Assembly: GCA_026983795.1 (NCBI GenBank)
Contig: JALSTI010000198.1
Location: 1-44,585, forward strand
DNA from: Melioribacteraceae bacterium
GTDB lineage: Bacteria; Bacteroidota; Ignavibacteria; Ignavibacteriales; Melioribacteraceae
Reading direction: 5' to 3'
Length of the DNA: 44,585 bases
Shown: positions 8,719 through 16,722 of the stretch, in pieces
How positions within the stretch are numbered: the first letter of the stretch is position 1
Layout: each line of letters opens with the position of its first letter
Made by a program: the position numbers and the translations under genes
The notes under the pieces: model-generated
The model's input: only the letters and a program-made list of their open reading frames with translations
The model's database searches: none
What the model was told of the DNA's origin: nothing

Positions 8719-11502
8719 ATGAAATCCAAGCAAAGTTTGTACCCTAAAAATAAAATTATTATTAAAGGGGCAAGAGAACATAATTTAAAAAATATAGATT
8801 TAGAAATTCCACGGAATAATTTTATAGTTGTTACCGGTGTTAGCGGCAGTGGAAAATCTTCGCTTGTATTCGATACACTTTATGCCGAGGGTCAACGCAG
8901 ATTTGTAGAGAGTTTATCATCATACGCCCGCCAGTTTTTGGAAAGAATGAGCAAACCTGATGTTTCCTTTATTTACGGTATTTCGCCGGCTGTTGCTATC
9001 GAACAAAAGTCCGGCTCAAAAAATCCACGTTCTACGGTTGGTACAACAACCGAAATTTACGATTATTTGCGATTGCTTTTTGCCAGGATAGGCAAAACTA
9101 TTTGTTTTAATTGTGGCAAAGAGGTAAAAAAAGATTCGGTTACAACAGTTACCAAATGGCTGGAAGAACAAGACGAAGGGAAAAAACTGTTTTTAAGTTT
9201 TCCTTTACATAAACACGAAAACAGAAATATTGATGAAGAACTTTCGCTTCTTAAACAAAGGGGATTTTTCAGAATATTTTATAAAGGTAAAACTATTGAT
9301 TTAAACAATCCGGATTACATCCCCGAAACAAAAGAAGATGTTTATGTTATATTGGAACGGTTCAAAGTTAAAAAAGGCAAAATGAGACCGATGCTTGCCG
9401 AATCAATTGAAGCTTCTTTCAGAGAAGGTGAAGGCAAACTTTGCATAATTGATCCATTAAATAAAAATATTAAACAGTTCAACAATTCATTTGAATGTTG
9501 CGGAATTCATTACGAAGAACCCGAACCCCGCTTTTTTTCATTTAATAATCCTTTCGGCGCTTGCCCTGTTTGCCAAGGTTTTGGCAGAACAATAGGATAC
9601 GATATGAACTTAATCGTGCCAAATCAAAATCTTAGTCTCATGGAAGGAGCAATTGCTCCGTGGAGAACTGTAAAATTCAGCAAATATTTAAGGGATTTAA
9701 TTAGAACTGCACCAAATAAAAATATTCCGATTGACGTCCCGTTCAAAGAACTCAGCGAATCTCAAGTTAAACTTATTAAAGAAGGGTTTGACGGCTTTAT
9801 TGGCATAGACGGATATTTTAAGAAACTTGAACGGAAAAATTATAAAATGCATATCCGTATTTTGCTTAGTAAATACAGAGGTTATACAAAGTGTTCGGCT
9901 TGTAAAGGATCGAGATTACGAAGGGAAGCTCTCCAAGTAAAAATCGCGGGTAAATCAATTTTCGATATAGTAAGTATGTCAATTGGCAAAGCAAACGACT
10001 TTTTCAAAAACCTGCAGTTGACCGAGCATGAGTTGGAAATAGGGTCAAATATCTTAAAAGAAATTAAAAAGCGACTCGCTTTTCTTAACGATGTAGGACT
10101 TTCTTATTTAACTTTAGACCGGCTTAGCAATACTCTATCGGGCGGAGAAACACAAAGAATTAATTTGGCTACTTCGCTTGGTTCGGCATTAATCGGTACG
10201 CTTTATGTACTTGACGAACCGAGTATCGGGCTTCACCCGAGAGATAATAAAAAGTTAATAAAAATACTTAAATCTTTAAGAGATTTGGGAAACACCGTAA
10301 TTGTGGTGGAACACGATACCGACATGATGAAAGAAGCGGATTTGATAATAGACATGGGACCTAAAGCCGGTAAAAACGGAGGCGAAATAATTGCCTACGG
10401 TACGCTTAAACAAATACTGAATTCCGAAAAATCTCTTACCGGAAAATACTTAAGCGGTAAATTGTCTATTCCGGTTCCCAATAAAAGAAGGACAAACAAA
10501 ACGCCGTCAATTAAAATTGTCGGCGCATCAGAACATAATTTGAAAAACATAACCGTTGAAATCCCTCTAAATAAATTTGTAGCCGTTACGGGAGTTAGCG
10601 GTTCGGGAAAAAGTACTCTAATACACGATGTGCTTTATGGCGGTATTGCTAAGAATATTGGATTGGGCGCCAAGCGAATTGGGAAATTTGAATCGATTGA
10701 AGGAATTAAAAATATTTCGGGAATTGAAATTGTTGACCAATCCCCTATCGGTAAATCTCCGCGCTCAAATCCCATTAGTTATATTAAAGGTTTTGATGCA
10801 ATAAGAGACCTTTTTTCTAAAACTCCGCAAGCGAAATTAAGAGGATACAAACCGGGTTATTTTTCTTTTAACGTTCCCGGCGGAAGATGCGAAACATGCC
10901 AAGGCGAAGGTTATGTTAAAATTGACATGCAGTTTTTAGCCGATTTATATCTTGAATGCGAAGATTGTAATGGTACGCGATATAAAAAGGAAATTCGCGA
11001 AATTACTTATAGAGGGAAAAATATTGTAGATGTATTAAATTTTACCGTTGACGAAGCTTTAGATTTCTTTAAGGAAAATATACACATCTCCAAGTACCTC
11101 CAAGTTCTTGCCGATGTTGGTTTAGGTTATATCCATTTAGGACAACCGTCAAATACGCTATCCGGCGGAGAAGCACAGCGAATTAAATTGGCAAGGCATT
11201 TATCTGCCAGAAAGAAAAATAAAAATACTCTTTTTATTTTCGACGAACCGACAACAGGTCTGCATTTGGACGATATCAAAAAATTACTGGATTGTTTTAA
11301 TGCTCTTATCGAAAACGGCGACTCGGTTGTTATAATTGAACACAACTTGGATATTATAAAATGCGCAGATTACATAATCGATTTGGGACCGGATGCAGGT
11401 GAAAACGGCGGGCAAGTAATAGCTGCGGGCACACCGGAGGAGTTAATTAAATCACGCCAATCTTATACCGCTAAATTTCTTAAACCGCTATTAAAAAAAT
11501 AA
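8719..11502 (+). CDS. uvrA: Excinuclease ABC subunit A
   Basis: A 927-residue UvrA, the damage-recognition ATPase of nucleotide excision repair, near the usual 940. Two ABC modules are present: Walker A GVSGSGKS at 40-47 with signature LSGGETQRINLA and Walker B YVLDEPSIGLHP, then a second GVSGSGKS near 625 with LSGGEAQRIKLARHL and FIFDEPTTGLHL. The second zinc module is intact (CETC and CEDC about 25 residues apart), as is CSACKGSRLR. The first zinc module is altered: the ACPVCQGFG pair is kept but the preceding pair reads FECCG, so the first Cys of the usual C-x2-C is Phe. The gene abuts aroB tail-to-tail with no spacer. uvrB and uvrC are not in the window. Confidence 0.97.
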   Translation: MKSKQSLYPKNKIIIKGAREHNLKNIDLEIPRNNFIVVTGVSGSGKSSLVFDTLYAEGQRRFVESLSSYARQFLERMSKPDVSFIYGISPAVAIEQKSGSKNPRSTVGTTTEIYDYLRLLFARIGKTICFNCGKEVKKDSVTTVTKWLEEQDEGKKLFLSFPLHKHENRNIDEELSLLKQRGFFRIFYKGKTIDLNNPDYIPETKEDVYVILERFKVKKGKMRPMLAESIEASFREGEGKLCIIDPLNKNIKQFNNSFECCGIHYEEPEPRFFSFNNPFGACPVCQGFGRTIGYDMNLIVPNQNLSLMEGAIAPWRTVKFSKYLRDLIRTAPNKNIPIDVPFKELSESQVKLIKEGFDGFIGIDGYFKKLERKNYKMHIRILLSKYRGYTKCSACKGSRLRREALQVKIAGKSIFDIVSMSIGKANDFFKNLQLTEHELEIGSNILKEIKKRLAFLNDVGLSYLTLDRLSNTLSGGETQRINLATSLGSALIGTLYVLDEPSIGLHPRDNKKLIKILKSLRDLGNTVIVVEHDTDMMKEADLIIDMGPKAGKNGGEIIAYGTLKQILNSEKSLTGKYLSGKLSIPVPNKRRTNKTPSIKIVGASEHNLKNITVEIPLNKFVAVTGVSGSGKSTLIHDVLYGGIAKNIGLGAKRIGKFESIEGIKNISGIEIVDQSPIGKSPRSNPISYIKGFDAIRDLFSKTPQAKLRGYKPGYFSFNVPGGRCETCQGEGYVKIDMQFLADLYLECEDCNGTRYKKEIREITYRGKNIVDVLNFTVDEALDFFKENIHISKYLQVLADVGLGYIHLGQPSNTLSGGEAQRIKLARHLSARKKNKNTLFIFDEPTTGLHLDDIKKLLDCFNALIENGDSVVIIEHNLDIIKCADYIIDLGPDAGENGGQVIAAGTPEELIKSRQSYTAKFLKPLLKK

Positions 11503-12597
11503 TTACGTTGCAAAAAACATATATGCATCTTTCACGGATTTGTTTATGTTCTCCCTTCCGGCTTCCACATCAATCAAAATATTTCCTATGCTTTTAAGCA
11601 GAACAAATTTAATTTTTCCTTTTCTGTTTTTTTTATCGCTAAGCATTATGTCGTAAATTTTTACGGGATTTATTTTCGATAATTTAATTTCGTTTTTAAA
11701 TTTTTCCAAAAGAGATAAATATTTATGCAAATTTTCATCGCTCAATATTTGCAGACGATTTGATAAATATAAAGAACATGCTATTCCCCAAATTACCGCC
11801 ATTCCATGCTTTATTTTATATTTCTGTTCAACTTCCAAAGCATGAGCAAAAGTATGTCCTAAATTTAAAACCTTTCTCAAGCCCTTTTCCTTTTCGTCGT
11901 TCAACACAACGCCGGTTTTAAAATTTAAAGATTCATAAATTAAAAAGTTAAGATTTTTATAATCTCCCAGAATGAACTTTCCTGTATTTCTCAATAAATA
12001 TTTGAAAAAATTTTCATTCGTCAAAAAAGCATACTTTACTATTTCGCCCAATCCGCATATTCTTTCTTCCTTTGTTAATGTTGAGAGAAAAGAAAAATCA
12101 ATTATAACCGAAGCAGGTTGATAAAACGATCCGATAATATTTTTCTTCTCCAAAAAATTAATGCCGGTTTTTCCCCCTACCGAACTGTCTACCATGGCGA
12201 GCAATGTGGTAGGAATTTGAATATACGGAATTCCGCGCATATAAGTAGCAGCTGCAAATCCTGTAATATCGCCAATTATTCCTCCGCCTATTGAAATAAT
12301 TAACGAATCCCTTCCGAATTTGTTACGTAATAAAACCGAGTGGATTTTTTGAAGAGTATTGTATGACTTATTTTTTTCCGTTGCCGGAATAATTATTTTA
12401 TGTTTTTTATTTTTCCAAATATTAATTATGCTTTTAATTTTGGTATTATGAAGTTTAAACACATTGCGGTCAATAACAAACAATACCAGCTCGAAATATT
12501 TATTCTTTTCAAAATATTTCGTTAGTTGCCCGGTTACATCACAATTAACCGAAACTTGGTACGGATTATTTTTTAAACGAACTTCTATTTTTTTCAT
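11503..12597 (-). CDS. aroB: 3-dehydroquinate synthase
   Basis: A 364-residue cytoplasmic NAD- and metal-dependent enzyme for the second step of the shikimate pathway (DAHP to 3-dehydroquinate). The NAD-binding glycine loop GGGIIGD is at 104-110. The active-site stretch QIPTTLLAMVDSSVGGKTG is at 127-145. Metal ligands are expected in GLGEIVKYA (Glu), GHTFAHALE (His) and KHGMAVIWG (His). The start overlaps the end of aroK by 32 bases, so the two genes form one unit. Together they feed chorismate, which the men cluster at 33.8-42 kb consumes. Confidence 0.96.
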   Translation of the reverse strand: MKKIEVRLKNNPYQVSVNCDVTGQLTKYFEKNKYFELVLFVIDRNVFKLHNTKIKSIINIWKNKKHKIIIPATEKNKSYNTLQKIHSVLLRNKFGRDSLIISIGGGIIGDITGFAAATYMRGIPYIQIPTTLLAMVDSSVGGKTGINFLEKKNIIGSFYQPASVIIDFSFLSTLTKEERICGLGEIVKYAFLTNENFFKYLLRNTGKFILGDYKNLNFLIYESLNFKTGVVLNDEKEKGLRKVLNLGHTFAHALEVEQKYKIKHGMAVIWGIACSLYLSNRLQILSDENLHKYLSLLEKFKNEIKLSKINPVKIYDIMLSDKKNRKGKIKFVLLKSIGNILIDVEAGRENINKSVKDAYMFFAT

Positions 12598-13126
12598 GTA
12601 ATATTTTTCTTATTTCATTTGCAATTTTATCTACTGTATGTCCTATTGGACGCTCGTCGCTATCAATAATCAAATCGGCTTGATAGTAATATTTTTCACG
12701 CTCGGTTAAGAGCTTGTGAATTCTATCAATAATTTCCTTTTGAGAATTTCCCGCAAGAACCAAATCCCTGAATAACGGCCGGTCGATTTTATGCTTAATT
12801 CTTTTGTAAATAATTTCCGGAGCCGCTCGTAAATAGATTATTTTACCAAGCTTCTTCATAAACAAAACGTTTTCGTCATTTACAATTGTACCGCCGCCTA
12901 AAGAAATTACAACATTATCGTCTTTCGATAATTTTTGCAAATAATAATTTTCCAATTTTCTGAATTCAGATTCCCCGTATTCGTTGAATATTTCCACAAT
13001 TGATTTATTCAATTCTTCCGAAATTATTTTATCCAAATCATAAAAATTCCAGCCCAAAACGTTTGCAACAATAGGACCCACGGTACTTTTACCGCTTGTC
13101 ATAAATCCCGTTAAATAAATTCTCAT
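12566..13126 (-). CDS. aroK: Shikimate kinase
   Basis: A 186-residue P-loop kinase phosphorylating shikimate at the 3-hydroxyl, the fifth step of the shikimate pathway. The P-loop GFMTSGKS is at 7-14. Substrate residues appear in FYDLDKIIS (Asp) and GESEFRKLE (Arg), then VISLGGGT, and the lid region contains DRPLF. The length is normal. It precedes aroB with a 32-base overlap. The 156-base region between it and the barrel gene upstream holds an AT-rich stretch that could carry its promoter, but I see no strong consensus. Confidence 0.95.
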   Translation of the reverse strand: MRIYLTGFMTSGKSTVGPIVANVLGWNFYDLDKIISEELNKSIVEIFNEYGESEFRKLENYYLQKLSKDDNVVISLGGGTIVNDENVLFMKKLGKIIYLRAAPEIIYKRIKHKIDRPLFRDLVLAGNSQKEIIDRIHKLLTEREKYYYQADLIIDSDERPIGHTVDKIANEIRKILHEKNRSSFKK

Positions 13127-13282
13127 ACTATTTTGTAATTGTGAAATAATTTTATCAAACTTAAATATAATAGCAATTAATTGGAAATGCTAAGTTATCG
13201 AAATTCCATTTAAGAAGTTTTGCGAAGTGAATATTAATAGATAACGTTTATTCGTAAATAAACTAACTTTAATGTTTTAATT

Positions 13283-13999
13283 TTATATGTCGAATTGATA
13301 AACCAATCCTAATGTAAAAGTAATTCCGTTTATATTAACCTTCGAATCGAACGGTTCATTACTTACTTTAATTGTTCTACCTTTGTAATGAACAATCTCA
13401 TTATCATATTTACTTTTAACTTCAAACTCGGGGTCTCTGAACCGCATTTCGAATTTCGCGGAAAGAAAATTCCAAATCATATAATCCATTCCCGTTTCTA
13501 CTTGTAATCCGAATGCAAAATCCCTTTTTACGTTTGATATTTCCACATCACCGAATTTTCTGGTTTGCTCCCCTATATAAATACCAAAACCTCCGCCCAT
13601 ATAAAATTTAAAATCTCCGGTTGAAAAAGGAAGGAAATAATACACCGTAAGTTCAACGGGAATAACTTTAAATCCGTCATCAACTATATAAAACGGGTTC
13701 TGTAAATTTCTGCCGGATACGGATTTGCTTACGTACTCCACCCTTAATCCCAAAATAACCGGCTCGGAAATTCTGTATCTAAGCTGCGATGAATAACTGA
13801 GTATATCTTGAAACGGAATAAATTGATTGCGGATACCGATATCGGGAGAGTTAGGATGTAAAAATAATTTAGCGGTTGTTGTGTAACTTGCAGATAAAGA
13901 TAAACTAAAATTGTTTCCGTTATATTGAGGAAATGTTTTGCTTTGTATTAAGAATAAAGAAAATATAATTAGAAGTTTTATTTTCAACTTTTTATACAT
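13283..13999 (-). CDS. Predicted outer-membrane beta-barrel protein, function unknown
   Basis: A 238-residue protein with a clear signal peptide: basic MYKKLKIK, a hydrophobic core, and likely cleavage near residue 24. The rest alternates short amphipathic strands with turns (for example FKFYMGGGFGIYIGEQ and FGLQVETGMDYMIW). It ends with ITFTLGLVYQFDI, a typical beta-barrel closing strand. This is the OmpW/OmpA-like small-barrel pattern of Bacteroidota-type proteins, but I do not recognise a specific family. It stands alone between aroK and the SurA/PpiD-like gene on the same strand, separated from the latter by that gene's terminator, so it is probably transcribed on its own. Confidence 0.65.
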   Translation of the reverse strand: MYKKLKIKLLIIFSLFLIQSKTFPQYNGNNFSLSLSASYTTTAKLFLHPNSPDIGIRNQFIPFQDILSYSSQLRYRISEPVILGLRVEYVSKSVSGRNLQNPFYIVDDGFKVIPVELTVYYFLPFSTGDFKFYMGGGFGIYIGEQTRKFGDVEISNVKRDFAFGLQVETGMDYMIWNFLSAKFEMRFRDPEFEVKSKYDNEIVHYKGRTIKVSNEPFDSKVNINGITFTLGLVYQFDI

Positions 14000-14076
14000 T
14001 AAAAAATTTTATAATGCTTTAAAATAGGAAAGAACAATTAAACATTCTAATGCATAAAATTTTATACAAAGGGGAA

Positions 14077-14102
14077 TAAAAAAGCCGCTTTGTGAAGCGG
14101 CT
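14077..14102 (-). terminator. Rho-independent terminator of the SurA/PpiD-like gene
   Basis: AGCCGCTT (14083-14090) pairs perfectly with AAGCGGCT (14095-14102) around a 4-base loop. Read on the minus strand, the 8-bp GC-rich stem is followed by a run of six T. It lies 13 bases beyond the stop codon of the gene it serves. Confidence 0.88.
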
Positions 14103-14115
14103 GATTTAATACGGT

Positions 14116-16200
14116 TTATCTGTAAAAAAGATATCTGTTATCTACAATATCCGCTTTTTCTTTAATTGCTTTAAGCCATTCCGCAAAATATCTCGATTTC
14201 TTTTGTTGAATCAAGTTATCCCTAATAGCATTTTTTTGTAGTGAATACAAAGTGGAATCGAACTTCGTTCTACTTTTAACTTTAATTAAATAGCTGCCAA
14301 AATTACTTCTTACGGGATCGGATACTTTCCCTATTTCGCCCGTTAAAGCATATTCCGTAAATGCATAATCCCTGCCGATGCCGGGAATAATCGAATTTAC
14401 CGTAAAACTTTCAGCTTTGCCAAGTTTTGCTTTGGGATAAAAAGCTGGAGCTTTGTTTACGTCGTTTCCTATTTTACTTTTCACACCGGCGGCAATTTCA
14501 ACCGTTTTATCAATCTTTTTCTCTTTCTTAACAATATTTTCAATCGCTTTTTTAACTTTTTCGAACGGGGAATAACCGGCAGGCAATTCTTCCGCTACCA
14601 TTGCAACAACATATCCCGTAGGCAGCTTGAATACTTGACTAACATCGCCGACACTATTTTCAAAAGCAAATTTAATTAATGCTTTGTTGGAACCTAAACC
14701 GGGAATAGACGGAGCATCTTTGGCAAACGGAGGAGTTTCCAATATTTTATATTTTACCAATTTAGCTTCGGATTCAAAATCATTTTTATTTGCCAAATAC
14801 GAAAAGTCGCCTGCATCATTATATAATTTATCCATTGTGGTAGCCGAGGGTACTATTTTGTTTACAATTTTTTCAATAACATATTTGTAATTGCTTCTGC
14901 CGGTAACTTTAATTATATGATATCCGAATCTGGTTTTAACGGGAGGTAATATTTTTCCTACTCCGGAACTAAAAACAGCTTTCTCGAAGGTAGGCACCAT
15001 TTGACCTTTCGTAAACCATCCCAAATCGCCTCCCCTTTTAGCCGAACCGTCTTCGGATTTTTGTTTTGCTATTTCTTCAAAGTTAGCGCCTTTCTTTATT
15101 TCATTATAAATTTCCCAAGCTTTTTGTTTCGCTTCTTTTTCATTCGTTTTTGTAACTTTGATTAAAATATGAGAAGCTTTCATTACCGTCTCTTTTCCGC
15201 GCAATTTTTTATCGAGTTTATAAACTATGTAACCGGCATTAGTTAACACGGGACCAATAATACTGCCGGGTTTAGCATTATAAATCAAATCGGCTGCATT
15301 TTCCGGTAAAATATTCAAAGTTACAGTATCAACCGAAAACGGTTCATCCGAATAAATTTTGACGTAAGTTTTGAATGTACTTGTATCTCCCTTTAACTTT
15401 TTGACAACCGACTCCAGATCTTTCTTTATTGTAATAGAATCATCCGAAGACGGTGCTTTTTTGAAAAGGACATATTTTAACTTTCGTCTTTCCTTAAGTT
15501 TAAAATCTTCCATATGATTATCATAGTAATTTCTCAAATCATCGTCGTTAACCGAAATTAAAGAGTCGGGAATTGTATTAAATAAAAACGAAGCCCATTC
15601 GGCGCTCATTTTTGTATTTCTATCAATAAAGGTTCTTTTTATTTCTCCTTCGCTAACCAAAATGGAGCCGAATAATAAATCTTGCAACTTCTTTTGAAGT
15701 AACTGTTGCCTAACTAAATTTTCAGCTTCAATCATTGCCTGTTTGTTCTGCGGATTATAAATAGCCGCATCGTAAGCGGCACGGTTAAAATTACCCGTCG
15801 AATCGATAAAATTTTGTTTCAGGAATTGCGGCGGGTTAGGACCTTTAATTGCTTGCACAACTTCATCGTCCGATACCGTAATACCGTATTCTTTAATTTT
15901 TTGTTGAATTAATTTTTGACTTACCAGCGCATCCCAAACCTGATCTCTGAAAGCATCCATCTGTTCGGGCTCAACATCCCTACCGGTTTGTTTAAGTTGA
16001 TTTTTTCTGTATTGTTCAACCAAGTTTGAAAATTCTTGATACTCAATTTTTTCACCGTTAATAGACCCAACGTTTGTATCTCTTCTGTGCACCATCTTTT
16101 GAAGGCTCGAATCCGAGAGAACCATAAACAATACAAACAAACCGCCAACACCAAGAATAAACCAAGGAGCTAAACTCCTCATCTTTGACATCATTCCCAT
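14116..16200 (-). CDS. Membrane-anchored peptidylprolyl isomerase, PpiD/SurA type
   Basis: A 694-residue periplasmic folding factor anchored by one transmembrane helix (about residues 9-29) after a short cytoplasmic N-terminus, as in E. coli PpiD (623). A SurA-like N-terminal chaperone region follows (NGEKIEYQEFSNLVEQYR; DQVWDALVSQKLIQQK). A parvulin rotamase domain is centred near residue 390, with ASHILIKV, GGDLGWFTKGQMVPTFE and TRFGYHIIKV. A second, more diverged parvulin-like region toward the C-terminus ends with VRSNFGSYLIKVKSR. It would assist folding of exported and outer-membrane proteins. A strong AGGAGGA ribosome-binding site ten bases upstream supports the first ATG. Confidence 0.9.
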   Translation of the reverse strand: MGMMSKMRSLAPWFILGVGGLFVLFMVLSDSSLQKMVHRRDTNVGSINGEKIEYQEFSNLVEQYRKNQLKQTGRDVEPEQMDAFRDQVWDALVSQKLIQQKIKEYGITVSDDEVVQAIKGPNPPQFLKQNFIDSTGNFNRAAYDAAIYNPQNKQAMIEAENLVRQQLLQKKLQDLLFGSILVSEGEIKRTFIDRNTKMSAEWASFLFNTIPDSLISVNDDDLRNYYDNHMEDFKLKERRKLKYVLFKKAPSSDDSITIKKDLESVVKKLKGDTSTFKTYVKIYSDEPFSVDTVTLNILPENAADLIYNAKPGSIIGPVLTNAGYIVYKLDKKLRGKETVMKASHILIKVTKTNEKEAKQKAWEIYNEIKKGANFEEIAKQKSEDGSAKRGGDLGWFTKGQMVPTFEKAVFSSGVGKILPPVKTRFGYHIIKVTGRSNYKYVIEKIVNKIVPSATTMDKLYNDAGDFSYLANKNDFESEAKLVKYKILETPPFAKDAPSIPGLGSNKALIKFAFENSVGDVSQVFKLPTGYVVAMVAEELPAGYSPFEKVKKAIENIVKKEKKIDKTVEIAAGVKSKIGNDVNKAPAFYPKAKLGKAESFTVNSIIPGIGRDYAFTEYALTGEIGKVSDPVRSNFGSYLIKVKSRTKFDSTLYSLQKNAIRDNLIQQKKSRYFAEWLKAIKEKADIVDNRYLFYR

Positions 16201-16506
16201 ATCAGGAAAATCCTCCTGTTTTACTAAAAAATTCAGATTTTAAAGTTAGATAGATGAATTTTGAAAATCAATGTAAAATAATATTTTGGGAAACAAATTT
16301 TTAACGCTTTTAACTCTACTTAATACAGCTATTTTTATCTTTTCCCGGATGTTGTTATCTAAAGTAAAAAGTTAAATATTTAATATTTTGGCTATTTTTA
16401 GATGCATTTGTAGAAAAAAATAAAGTTTGCAACTGAAAATTTGGTTGCTTAATTTTTGAGTCAATTAATGTTGGAATAATGTTAAACTAAAATACAGGTT
16501 AAACAA
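16201..16506. other. Divergent intergenic region, 306 bp
   Basis: It separates the divergently transcribed chaperone gene (-) and small membrane protein gene (+), so it must carry both promoters. It is very AT-rich. The only clear element is the AGGAGGA ribosome-binding site of the chaperone at 16211-16217 (minus strand). I found no convincing gene, RNA structure or strong promoter consensus. Confidence 0.5.
16211..16217 (-). promoter_or_regulatory. Strong Shine-Dalgarno sequence of the PpiD/SurA-like gene
   Basis: On the minus strand this reads AGGAGGA, ten bases before the ATG that ends at 16200. It fixes the start of the chaperone within the Met-Gly-Met-Met opening and shows that this organism uses canonical Shine-Dalgarno initiation for at least some genes. 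Confidence 0.7.
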
Positions 16507-16719
16507 ATGGTTCCAATTACTCATACATGGATACCTCTGCTTTACTTATACGGCGTTGGCGGTATATTTTTTCTTATCGGAATGATTATTATCAGAAAAA
16601 GCGGAGCAATAAACTTAAAACTCAAACGCCATAGACATTGGTACAGGGTTTTAATTTTCGGATACTTCTACTTTTTAGTTTTTCACACTTTCTTTACACT
16701 TCTGGGACTATATTGGTAA
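16507..16719 (+). CDS. Small two-helix membrane protein next to a sodium:solute symporter
   Basis: A 70-residue hydrophobic protein. It has one membrane segment at about 9-28 (YLYGVGGIFFLIGMIII), a basic cytoplasmic loop with a His/Arg/Lys-rich stretch (about 36-46), and a second segment at about 48-67 ending in LLGLYW. I do not recognise a named family. The gene ends three bases before the symporter start, so the two are almost certainly co-transcribed and the protein may be an accessory subunit. Other solute:sodium symporters are known to pair with small membrane proteins (such as DUF485 with ActP), but this one does not look like DUF485. Confidence 0.7.
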   Translation: MVPITHTWIPLLYLYGVGGIFFLIGMIIIRKSGAINLKLKRHRHWYRVLIFGYFYFLVFHTFFTLLGLYW

Positions 16720-16722
16720 AAT

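Noticed and set aside
16203-16218. CAGGA...TCCTG inverted repeat covering the Shine-Dalgarno site of the PpiD/SurA-like gene, which could act as an RNA thermometer
   Set aside because: The stem is only about five base pairs with a short loop, too weak to claim regulation without a folding calculation.
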